10,915 nucleotides of DNA from DASZZZ01 sp036260375 (lineage in GTDB: Bacteria; Actinomycetota; CADDZG01; WHSQ01): the NCBI GenBank assembly GCA_036260375.1, contig DASZZZ010000117.1:1-10915 (forward strand), read 5' to 3'. The stretch's first letter is position 1, and the number at the start of each line of letters is the position of its first letter. Shown here piece after piece: positions 1-5,596 of this stretch. A program made the position numbers and the translations under genes. The notes under the pieces are model-generated. The model had not been told where the DNA came from and did not search any database. It saw only the letters and a list, made by a program, of their open reading frames with translations.

Positions 1-267
1 ACGGCTTCGGGCGGCCTGCTGGCGGACTCGATACCCAAGGGCGGGAGCGGTGCCGCCGTGGGAGTCAATCAGATGGCCGGCGACCTCGGCTACCTGATCG
101 CGCCGACCGCGGTCGGGTTCGTCGCGGAGTCGTCCGGGTTCGGCGCCGCATATCTCGTCGGTGCGCTTCCGGCCGCGCTGATCTTCTTCGCCGCGTTGCG
201 GCTCCCTCCGGGCATCACGGCGCGCGACGACCGGCAAACACCGGAACCTCACGAGCCCGTGGGGTAG
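1..267 (+). CDS. MFS transporter, C-terminal fragment (5' end outside window)
   Basis: The reading frame is open from base 1 and ends at TAG 265-267, so only the last 88 residues are seen. They hold a short Gly/Ala/Ser stretch, then GVNQMAGDLGYLIAPTAVGF, a typical entry to the penultimate helix of a major facilitator transporter. Next come a loop, a final hydrophobic helix (AAYLVGALPAALIFFAAL) and a short polar tail rich in Pro and Glu. The pattern of Gly, Asn and Pro in these helices fits the C-terminal half of MFS drug or sugar exporters. The GTG at 58 lies inside this frame and is not a likely start. The substrate cannot be told from this fragment. The gene ends 10 bp before purM and may be cotranscribed with it. 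Confidence 0.75.
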   Translation, partial: TASGGLLADSIPKGGSGAAVGVNQMAGDLGYLIAPTAVGFVAESSGFGAAYLVGALPAALIFFAALRLPPGITARDDRQTPEPHEPVG

Positions 268-270
268 CGT
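265..270 (+). promoter_or_regulatory. Possible -10 box for a leaderless purM transcript
   Basis: TAGCGT fits the actinobacterial -10 consensus TANNNT and is 7 bp before the GTG start of purM, where transcription would begin at or near the start codon. It overlaps the stop codon TAG of the preceding gene, so the match may be chance. No good -35 is seen. Confidence 0.25.
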
Positions 271-277
271 CGGGATC

Positions 278-1366
278 GTGACGGCCAGCAGCTATAGCGA
301 GGCAGGCGTTCGGGGCCAGGGCGACGCGCTGTCGTCCATCGAGCGCCACCTCGGGCCGACCCTCTCGCTCCCCCCCAACGCAGAGCTGCTCACCCGCTTC
401 GGTCAATACGCGAGCGTGCTCAAGGTCTCGGCCGATCTCGCGATCGCGATCTCGACGGACGGTGTCGGGTCCAAGACGATCGTCGCCTCCGCGCTCGAGC
501 GCTACGACACGATCGGCTTCGACTGCGTCGCCATGAACGTCAACGACGTCGTGTGCGTCGGCGCCCGCCCGGTGGCGATGGTGGACTATCTCGGCGTCCA
601 CACGCTCGACGCGCGCCGCACCGCGGACGTCCTGCGCGGCCTCGCGGCGGCGGCGCACGACGCGCGCATCGCGATCCCCGGCGGCGAGCTCGCGCAGCTA
701 CCCGAGGTCATCGGCGCGAACGGCGACGAGCGCGCCTTCGACCTCGTCGGCGCGTGCGTCGGCGTCGTGCACCCGCGCCGCGTGCTGACCGGCGCGGCGG
801 TGACTCCAGGCGACGCGCTCGTCGGGCTCGAGTCGTCGGGCATCCACTCCAACGGGCTCACGCTCGCGCGGCGCGTGCTGCTCGGCTCCGGCGCGTTCCG
901 CCTCGACGAGCGCGTCGCCGAGCTCGGGGGAACGGTCGGCGACGCCCTGCTCGAGCCGACGCGCATCTACGTGCGCGCCGTCGTCGACTTGCTCGACGCG
1001 GGCGCGGACGTGCGCGGGCTCGTGCACGTCACAGGCGACGGCTTCGCCAACCTGTGCCGGCTCGACGCGCCGGTCGGCTTCGACGTCGACGAGCTGCCCC
1101 CGGCGCCGCCGGTGTTCGAGCTCGTGCGGCGCACCGGCGGCATCGACGACGCGGAGATGTACCGCGTGTTCAACATGGGCGTCGGCTTCGTCGTCGTGGT
1201 CCCGGCGCCGGACGCCGACGCCGTCGTCGCGCGGCTCGCCGCGACGGGCTATCGAGCGCGCCGCATCGGCACCGTCACCGACGACCGGCGGGGCGAGGTC
1301 GCGATCCGCCCGGCGGGCGTCGCGGGACGTCTCGCCGGCGGCGACGCCGTCTTCCGCCCCCTGTGA
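278..1366 (+). CDS. purM: Phosphoribosylformylglycinamidine cyclo-ligase (AIR synthetase), archaeal-like type
   Basis: PurM closes the imidazole ring of purines: FGAM + ATP gives AIR + ADP + Pi, in the cytoplasm. The 362-aa product has the family landmarks in order: AGVRGQGDAL near the N terminus, DGVGSK (61-66) and VAMNVND (84-90) for ATP and phosphate, GGE (135-137), GLESSGIHSNG (183-193), LLEPTRIYV (224-232), HVTGDG (250-255) and FNMGVGF (298-304). Length is normal for PurM. The combination VAMNVND, VDYLGV, ESSGIHSNG, EEMYR-like VFNMGVGF and a shortened C-terminal domain is, from memory, closer to archaeal PurM than to the usual bacterial form (which has AMCVND and HITGGG). The GTG start gives the expected N terminus; no Shine-Dalgarno is visible, and a TANNNT box lies 7 bp upstream. 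No other purine gene is in the window. Confidence 0.9.
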   Translation: MTASSYSEAGVRGQGDALSSIERHLGPTLSLPPNAELLTRFGQYASVLKVSADLAIAISTDGVGSKTIVASALERYDTIGFDCVAMNVNDVVCVGARPVAMVDYLGVHTLDARRTADVLRGLAAAAHDARIAIPGGELAQLPEVIGANGDERAFDLVGACVGVVHPRRVLTGAAVTPGDALVGLESSGIHSNGLTLARRVLLGSGAFRLDERVAELGGTVGDALLEPTRIYVRAVVDLLDAGADVRGLVHVTGDGFANLCRLDAPVGFDVDELPPAPPVFELVRRTGGIDDAEMYRVFNMGVGFVVVVPAPDADAVVARLAATGYRARRIGTVTDDRRGEVAIRPAGVAGRLAGGDAVFRPL

Positions 1367-1374
1367 CGCCGGCG

Positions 1375-1389
1375 CGCCCCTACGGGGCG
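1375..1389. terminator. Small hairpin between convergent genes, weak terminator candidate
   Basis: CGCCCC (1375-1380) and GGGGCG (1384-1389) form a perfect 6-bp stem with a 3-nt TAC loop. It lies in the 13-bp gap between purM and the convergent minus-strand gene and runs into that gene's stop codon. There is no T tract on either side, and short GC stems are common at this base composition, so the role is uncertain. Confidence 0.25.
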
Positions 1390-2339
1390 GCGTCGGGCTC
1401 CACGAGCAGCTCCATGTCGGCGTCGACCGCCGCGGCGTCACGGCCGTCGCCGTCGTCTCCGTTGCCGTCGGCCCCGTCTCCGCCGTCGTCGCCGTCGTCT
1501 CCGCCGGCCGGCCGCGTCGCTCCGTCGCCGTCGGATGCCGCGGGGGCCCTGTCGTCGCCCTCGGCCTCGGCGCGCGCGCCGCTCGCGCGGGCGCGGCGCT
1601 CGGCGCGCTCGACGCGCTGCGCCGCCCCCGCGAGGACGCCGGTCGCGTCGGCCGCGAGCGCGTCGGTCACGGTGTCTGCGACGGCGGCCGGCAGGACCGA
1701 CAGCAGGAACGCCTCGAGGCGCCCGTCGTGCGCGCCGCCGTCGGCGATCAGCGCGCGATACGTCCGGAGCTCGTCGGGGCTCAGTGCGACCGCCATGCCC
1801 CCGATGCGGACGACGCGCTCGACGCGCGCGTCGCGCCGGGCGGATGGCCGGTCGCCGCCGGGACGGGCGCCGGCGCGCGCGTCGTGACGAACGGCGCGGC
1901 CGTGGCGGGCGGGCGCGTCGGAGTCGACGACCCACGCGGCGAACGCCACGCCGAGCAGCGACATGCTGAGCGTGCACGCGCTCACGAGCGCACTCGCCAG
2001 GGCTCGCACGACACGCAGGCGCGTGACGCGATCGTGACGAGTTCGCTGGCCGACGCGGGCCTCGTTGACGCGCTCGATCAACGCAGCCTCGTGGTCTCGC
2101 ACGTCGCGCTGGAGATCCTCGATGAGCCTGCTCGCGGCATCGACCTCGCCGGCGCGCACGAGCGTCGCCGAGAACTCCAGCTTGTCCTCCACCACACGCC
2201 GCGTTCGCCGCGAGAACGCGCGCGTCGACAGCGCGAGGTCGTAGCTCGCGGCCTCTTCTCCCGCGCTGGCGGCGCGGCGAGCGTGGGCGAGGCGGCGCCG
2301 GTGGCGCCCGCACGCGTCGAGGAGGTGCAGGGGCGTCAT
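1380..2339 (-). CDS. Hypothetical single-pass membrane protein with acidic Gly/Asp-rich tail
   Basis: I do not recognise this 319-aa protein. Residues 1-110 are charged and helical, with long Arg/Glu runs that could form a coiled coil (about 45-95). One membrane helix is clear at about 113-138 (ALASALVSACTLSMSLLGVA and following). Basic residues just before it (RLRVVR) suggest the N terminus is inside and the C terminus outside. After it come an Arg/Ala-rich stretch, a compact predicted helical segment (VALSPDELRTYRALIADGG, then LEAFLLSVLP) and a low-complexity tail of Asp, Gly and Ala over the last 60 residues. This frame is preferred because it alone has a natural membrane helix and balanced composition; the overlapping frames are Arg/Ala/Pro shadows. 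The ATG at 2339 is chosen because earlier in-frame starts run into the divergent carboxylase gene. GGGGGG lies about 14 bp upstream, a poor ribosome site. Neighbours give no function. Confidence 0.65.
   Translation of the reverse strand: MTPLHLLDACGRHRRRLAHARRAASAGEEAASYDLALSTRAFSRRTRRVVEDKLEFSATLVRAGEVDAASRLIEDLQRDVRDHEAALIERVNEARVGQRTRHDRVTRLRVVRALASALVSACTLSMSLLGVAFAAWVVDSDAPARHGRAVRHDARAGARPGGDRPSARRDARVERVVRIGGMAVALSPDELRTYRALIADGGAHDGRLEAFLLSVLPAAVADTVTDALAADATGVLAGAAQRVERAERRARASGARAEAEGDDRAPAASDGDGATRPAGGDDGDDGGDGADGNGDDGDGRDAAAVDADMELLVEPDAAP
1438..1520. repeat. CCGTCG-type low-complexity tract inside the membrane-protein gene
   Basis: On + this stretch is made of CCGTCG, GCCGTCGTC and TCC units in 3-nt register; GCCGTCGTCTCC occurs twice (about 1449-1460 and 1491-1502). 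On minus it encodes the Asp/Gly-rich tail of the membrane protein. The triplet register fits expansion of GAC/GGC codons by slippage within a coding region, not a CRISPR or regulatory array. Confidence 0.55.
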
Positions 2340-2410
2340 ACCGGGCTGGTTCGCCCCCCGGCGTCGCTCCCCTGCCCGATTCGGAGCATTGGAGACGATC
2401 CGGCGCAATT

Positions 2411-2422
2411 GACCGAACGGTC
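2411..2422. promoter_or_regulatory. Inverted repeat GACCG-AA-CGGTC, candidate TetR-family operator
   Basis: GACCGAACGGTC has perfect 5-bp arms around AA; a further T/A pair matches one base out on each side (2409 and 2424). It lies in the 123-bp region between the divergent membrane-protein gene and the carboxylase beta gene, 40 bp before the latter's ATG. Short palindromes of this GACCG/CGGTC kind are typical of TetR-family regulators, several of which sense acyl-CoAs. The TTGACC at 2409-2414 overlaps it. No regulator gene is in the window, so the assignment is inference. Confidence 0.4.
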
Positions 2423-2447
2423 GACACCGCGTCGTCCCGCGACCAAC

Positions 2448-2453
2448 TAGACT
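2448..2453 (+). promoter_or_regulatory. Possible -10 box of carboxylase promoter (near-leaderless)
   Basis: TAGACT fits TANNNT and ends 9 bp before the ATG at 2463, so transcription would start about 2-3 nt before the start codon. The only -35-like hexamer upstream is TCGACA (2421-2426), with a long 21-bp spacer. No Shine-Dalgarno precedes the ATG, which agrees with a leaderless or near-leaderless mRNA. Confidence 0.4.
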
Positions 2454-2462
2454 CCGGCCGAC

Positions 2463-4100
2463 ATGACGAGTCACGACGACGCGAGGGGGGACGGCGCCGC
2501 GGCGGCCGCCGACGTGCACGCTCCTCCCCCGGCCGCGACCGCCAACGGACGCACCATCGACGACCGCCTCGGGGAGCTGCAGGAGCTCGCCGGGCAGGCG
2601 CACGCCGGCGGGGGTCCGGCCGCCGTCGAGCGCCAGCATCAGCGCGGCAAGCTCACCGCCCGCGAGCGGATCGACAAGCTTCTCGACCCGGGCACGTTCG
2701 TCGAGACCGACATGCTGGTGCGCCACCGGTCGCACGGCTTCGGCATCGAGGACCGCCGGCCCTACGGGGACGCCGTCGTCACCGGTTGGGGGGCGGTCGA
2801 CGGCCGCAAGGTGTTCGTGTTCGCGCAGGACTTCACCGTGTTCGGCGGGTCGCTCGGCGAGGTCATGGCCGAGAAGATCTGCAAGATCATGGACCTCGCA
2901 CTGGAGACGGGCGCGCCGGTCATCGGCCTGAACGACTCGGGCGGCGCGCGCATCCAGGAGGGGCCGGCGTCGCTCGCGGGCTACGGCTACATCTTCGACC
3001 GCAACGTCCGCTGCTCGGGCGTCATCCCGCAGATCTCGGCGATCATGGGCCCGTGCGCGGGCGGCGCCGTGTACTCACCGTCGATGACCGACTTCACGTT
3101 CATGGTGAGCGAGACCGCGCACATGTTCATCACCGGCCCCGACGTGATCAAGGCCGTCACCGGCGAGACCGTCACGCAGGAGGAGCTCGGCGGCGCGATG
3201 AGCCACGCGTCGAAGTCGGGCAGCGCGCACTTCGTCGCCGCGGACGACGAGGACTGCCTCGAGCAGGTCCGCTACCTGCTGTCGTTCCTGCCGTCGAACA
3301 ACTTCGAGTCGCCCCCCTACTACCCGCCGACCGACGACCCGCTGCGGTCGTGCGACGAGCTGCTCGACATCATTCCGGACTCGCCGAACAAGCCCTACGA
3401 CATGCACCAGGTCATCGCCTCAGTGTTCGACGAGGGCGAGTTCTTCGAGGTCCACGCGCACTGGGCGCAGAGCATCCTGTGCGGCTTCGCCCGCCTCGCG
3501 GGGCACACGGTCGGCGTCGTCGCGAACCAGCCGCAGGTGCTGGCGGGCACGCTCGACATCACGTCGTCGACGAAGGCGGCTCGGTTCGTCCGCTTCTGCG
3601 ACGCGTTCAACGTGCCGCTCGTCGCGTTCGTCGACGTGCCGGGCTTCCTGCCCGGCACCGAGCAGGAGTACGGCGGAATCATCCGCCACGGGGCCAAGCT
3701 GTTGTACGCGTTCACCGAGGCGACAGTGCCGAAGATGACCGTCATCACACGCAAGGCGTACGGCGGCGCGTACCTCGTCATGAACTCGAAGCACATCCGC
3801 GCCGACGTCTCGTACGCGTGGCCGACCGCCGAGATCGCGGTGATGGGCGCGGAGGGCGCGGTCAACGTCATCCACCGGCGCGAGATCGCATCCGCCGAGG
3901 ATCCGGAGGCGAAGCGGCAGGAGCTCATCGCCGACTATCGCGACAAGTTCTCGAACCCGTACATCGCGGCCGAGCGCGGCTACGTCGACGCGGTCATCGC
4001 GCCTCAGGAGACGCGCGCGCGCCTGACGCGCGCGCTCGAGATGCTGCGCTCGAAGCGCGAGACCATCCCGCAGCGCAAGCACGGCAACATCCCGCTGTGA
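2463..4100 (+). CDS. Acyl-CoA carboxylase, carboxyltransferase (beta) subunit, propionyl-CoA carboxylase type
   Basis: This 545-aa protein moves the carboxyl group from carboxybiotin on the alpha subunit to an acyl-CoA, giving malonyl-, methylmalonyl- or a longer carboxyacyl-CoA. After a 30-residue variable N terminus it has the standard crotonase-fold pair. The N half has RGKLTARERIDKLLDPGTF, FTVFGGSLGE and the oxyanion site NDSGGARIQEG (157-167). The C half has TLDITSSTKAARF, FVDVPGFLPGTEQE and RKAYGGAY (430-437), WPTAEIAVMGAEGAVN, and ends in KHGNIPL as PccB/AccD proteins do. Length is normal. Residue 438, after GGAY, is Leu. In Streptomyces PccB the equivalent site is Asp (propionyl-CoA preference) and in AccB it is Ile (acetyl-CoA also used). 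The biotin carboxylase/carrier subunit is not in the window. The next gene overlaps by 4 bp. Family certain; substrate not. Confidence 0.93.
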   Translation: MTSHDDARGDGAAAAADVHAPPPAATANGRTIDDRLGELQELAGQAHAGGGPAAVERQHQRGKLTARERIDKLLDPGTFVETDMLVRHRSHGFGIEDRRPYGDAVVTGWGAVDGRKVFVFAQDFTVFGGSLGEVMAEKICKIMDLALETGAPVIGLNDSGGARIQEGPASLAGYGYIFDRNVRCSGVIPQISAIMGPCAGGAVYSPSMTDFTFMVSETAHMFITGPDVIKAVTGETVTQEELGGAMSHASKSGSAHFVAADDEDCLEQVRYLLSFLPSNNFESPPYYPPTDDPLRSCDELLDIIPDSPNKPYDMHQVIASVFDEGEFFEVHAHWAQSILCGFARLAGHTVGVVANQPQVLAGTLDITSSTKAARFVRFCDAFNVPLVAFVDVPGFLPGTEQEYGGIIRHGAKLLYAFTEATVPKMTVITRKAYGGAYLVMNSKHIRADVSYAWPTAEIAVMGAEGAVNVIHRREIASAEDPEAKRQELIADYRDKFSNPYIAAERGYVDAVIAPQETRARLTRALEMLRSKRETIPQRKHGNIPL

Positions 4101-4393
4101 CCGACCTGTACTGGCCCCCGGGCCGCCACGTCGAGGTCGTCGCGGTCGACGGCGCCGCGACCGAGGCCGAACGTCGCGCCGTCGAGATCGCGCTCGAGCG
4201 GCTCGTCGAGCGCCAGCGCTCCGAGCGGACGCCGTCGATGTGGCTGCGGGCCGGGCGCGCCCAGGGCCGCCGTCTCGGGATGCTCGACTACCGCGACCGC
4301 TTCAGCCGCGAGGACGCGTGGCGCCTGTCGACGCGCTTCGCGTTCGGAGGCCGCGAGTACTCGGGCCTCAACGGGCGCGGCGACGCGAAGTAG
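4097..4393 (+). CDS. Small protein coupled to carboxylase beta gene, possible epsilon-like subunit
   Basis: The GTG start overlaps the beta-subunit stop as GTGA, with no separate ribosome site, so translation is probably coupled. The product is 98 aa. It opens with LYWPPGRHVEVVAVDGAATE, has a helix about residues 22-42 (AERRAVEIALERLVERQ), then SMWLRAGRAQGRR, and a basic/aromatic end with YRDRF and FGGREYSGLN. Actinobacterial acyl-CoA carboxylases often have a small epsilon subunit encoded next to beta that stabilises the alpha-beta complex. Position, size and a strand-helix-Trp/Arg layout fit that role, but I cannot match the sequence firmly to the known epsilon family, and the C-terminal third looks different. 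It could instead be an uncharacterised conserved protein. The stop is 2 bp from the convergent azlD stop. Confidence 0.65.
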   Translation: MTDLYWPPGRHVEVVAVDGAATEAERRAVEIALERLVERQRSERTPSMWLRAGRAQGRRLGMLDYRDRFSREDAWRLSTRFAFGGREYSGLNGRGDAK

Positions 4394-4398
4394 CGCTA
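4391..4398. other. Palindrome TAGCGCTA holding two convergent stop codons
   Basis: TAG (4391-4393) ends the small carboxylase-linked gene on + and CTA (4396-4398) is the stop of azlD on minus. Together they form a perfect 8-bp palindrome. No terminator hairpin or T tract fits between the two genes, so the transcripts must run into each other or stop by another mechanism. Confidence 0.6.
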
Positions 4399-4689
4399 CA
4401 CGATCAGCGTCGCCACCGCGTAACCGGCGATGCCGCCGCCGATGATGACCGGCAGCGAGCGGCTCGGCGCAGCGCACACCGCCGCTCCCGCGGCCGCCAG
4501 CACGGGCACCGGCGCCCACGTGCCGTCGGACTGCACGAGGGCGAGCGCGGCGAACCCGGCGAACAACGGGGCCGGGACGCGCTCGAGCAGCGGAGCGAGG
4601 CGGGGCGGAGGCGCCGGGAGGAACACGAGCGCGGACGCGCGCGTCGAGTACGTCAGCAGTGCGATGGCGGCGATGAGCCACACGCTCAT
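4396..4689 (-). CDS. azlD: Branched-chain amino acid export protein, AzlD family
   Basis: The 97-aa product is a small, very hydrophobic protein with three to four membrane helices: VWLIAAIALLTYSTRA at the N terminus, LFAGFAALALV in the middle, a further helix around VPVLAAAGAAVCAA and SLPVIIGGGIAGYAVATLIV at the end. TYSTRA with a helix and then a Pro-rich loop (LPAPPPRL) matches AzlD, which normally has TYLxR at this place. AzlD acts with AzlC as a two-part exporter of branched-chain amino acids in the cytoplasmic membrane. The ATG overlaps the azlC stop (ATGA), and GGGGAGGG lies 3 bp upstream as a strong ribosome site. Substrate is by family only. Confidence 0.82.
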   Translation of the reverse strand: MSVWLIAAIALLTYSTRASALVFLPAPPPRLAPLLERVPAPLFAGFAALALVQSDGTWAPVPVLAAAGAAVCAAPSRSLPVIIGGGIAGYAVATLIV

Positions 4690-5387
4690 CGCGCCCTCCC
4701 CGGCAGCGACACCGCGATGGCGGCGACGATCGGCACGAGCGTGCGCGCGTCGGGCCACAGCAACGCCGCCACGATCGTGATCGCGGCCGCGGCCACGGTG
4801 CGCACGACGAGGTCGGCGGTGCGCGCCGACAGCGTCGCAAGCCCCACGAACAGGACCGGGAACACCGACGTCGCGGCCTCCTCGAGCGCGTCGAGCGACC
4901 CGCCCAGCACTCCGAGGACCGTCCCGAGGTTCCACGCCACGTAGAGCACCGATCCCGACGTGAGCAACGTCTCGGCGACGCGCTCGCGCGCCGCCATCGC
5001 GAGACCGAAGCCCTCGTCGACGAGGAACCACGCGAGCCCGGCGCGCGCCAGCGGGGGCCGGTCGAGCCGCCGCCGCAGCACCGCCCCCATGAGCACCAGG
5101 CGCACGTTGAGGACGACGGCGGACAGCAGCATGGCCGACGGCGGGCCGCCCGACAGCATGAGCCCCGCGAGCGAGAACTGGACCGCGCCCGAGAAGATGA
5201 TCAGCGACATCAGCACCGTCGCCCACGGACCCGCCTCGGGACGCGCTAGCGCGCCGAAGATGGCGCCGAACACGACCGTCGCGGCGGCGGCGGGCGCGAC
5301 CGCGGCGATCGTGTCGCGGTCGAGGAACGCGCGCCGGCCGGTGGCGCGCGGGGGTTTGCGAGCACGCGCGTACCACGGCGCGCTCAC
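4686..5387 (-). CDS. azlC: Branched-chain amino acid export permease, AzlC family
   Basis: The 233-aa product is the large AzlC subunit. It has about seven or eight hydrophobic segments; recognisable parts are TVVFGAIFGALARPEAG, LMSLIIFSGAVQFSLAGLM, the LNVRLVLMG segment (NxR-LLMG is typical) and LVDEGFGLA (usual form TDExFAL). The C terminus has a helix in TIVAALLWPDARTLVPIVAA. Family function is export of leucine, isoleucine and valine with AzlD. I place the start at GTG 5387, which gives the usual AzlC length. A longer frame opening at TTG 5474 would place the -10 box of its own promoter inside the gene. No good ribosome site precedes the GTG, but it overlaps the stop of a short upstream ORF (GTGA), which may supply ribosomes. 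Confidence 0.82.
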   Translation of the reverse strand: MSAPWYARARKPPRATGRRAFLDRDTIAAVAPAAAATVVFGAIFGALARPEAGPWATVLMSLIIFSGAVQFSLAGLMLSGGPPSAMLLSAVVLNVRLVLMGAVLRRRLDRPPLARAGLAWFLVDEGFGLAMAARERVAETLLTSGSVLYVAWNLGTVLGVLGGSLDALEEAATSVFPVLFVGLATLSARTADLVVRTVAAAAITIVAALLWPDARTLVPIVAAIAVSLPGRAR

Positions 5388-5440
5388 GCGCACCACCGTC
5401 GCGCCGGCGATCGGGGCGCGTCGCGCGCCGCGCCGTACAT
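5384..5440 (-). CDS. Possible 18-codon leader ORF coupled to azlC
   Basis: An ATG at 5440 opens an 18-codon frame (MYGAARDAPRSPARRWCA) whose TGA overlaps the azlC GTG as GTGA. TACAAT on the same strand ends 7 bp before the ATG, so the transcript would begin about at this start codon. Leader ORFs of this kind can pass ribosomes to the next gene. The peptide has no Leu, Ile or Val, so classical attenuation by those amino acids is not suggested. Could be chance. Confidence 0.35.
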   Translation of the reverse strand: MYGAARDAPRSPARRWCA

Positions 5441-5447
5441 GCGGGCG

Positions 5448-5453
5448 ATTGTA
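5448..5453 (-). promoter_or_regulatory. -10 box of azlCD promoter
   Basis: On minus this reads TACAAT, one base from the consensus TATAAT, in a very GC-rich region. A partial -35, TTGCCG (5474-5469 on minus), is 15 bp upstream, a short spacer. Transcription would start near 5441 and run left into azlCD. Confidence 0.5.
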
Positions 5454-5502
5454 GACGTCGTCACCGGACGGCAACCGGAGAGTTCACGGGGCGTAACGGC
5501 GA

Positions 5503-5532
5503 TTGACACGGCGCGGGACGCGGTCCTAGGCT
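5503..5532 (+). promoter_or_regulatory. Sigma-70-type promoter TTGACA-N18-TAGGCT for the exporter/dehydrogenase operon
   Basis: A perfect -35 (TTGACA, 5503-5508) is followed by an 18-bp spacer and TAGGCT (5527-5532), a good actinobacterial -10. Expected start near 5539-5540, leaving a leader of about 57 nt before the GTG at 5597. This is the clearest promoter in the window. It is back to back with the azlC promoter, about 50 bp away, so one regulator could affect both. No other gene is seen in 5475-5596. Confidence 0.7.
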
Positions 5533-5596
5533 GCACGCCTACGCGTCGCGGGCGCCATGCAGGCGGGCGTCACGCAAATCGGGGGGAGGGGGGATC

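Noticed and set aside
1438..1520. CRISPR-like or tandem regulatory repeat
   Set aside because: Units are irregular, in codon register and lack spacers; explained by Asp/Gly coding.
553..1887. Long + frame of 444 codons across purM and the next gene
   Set aside because: Product is almost only Arg, Ala, Pro and Ser; it is the shadow frame of purM and of the minus-strand gene in GC-rich DNA.
1728..2450. 240-codon + frame opposite the membrane-protein gene
   Set aside because: No membrane helix or family motif and Arg/His-rich shadow composition; the minus frame is more natural.
2340..2735. Extension of the minus-strand membrane-protein gene to a start at 2735
   Set aside because: It would overlap the well-conserved carboxylase gene on the other strand, and the extra residues are low-complexity Arg/Gly.
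4396..5376. 326-codon minus frame joining azlD to upstream DNA as one protein
   Set aside because: Only the last 97 codons encode AzlD; the upstream part is a shadow of azlC in another frame.
5388..5474. TTG start at 5474 for azlC
   Set aside because: The frame would contain the TACAAT box, and the added N terminus is not AzlC-like.
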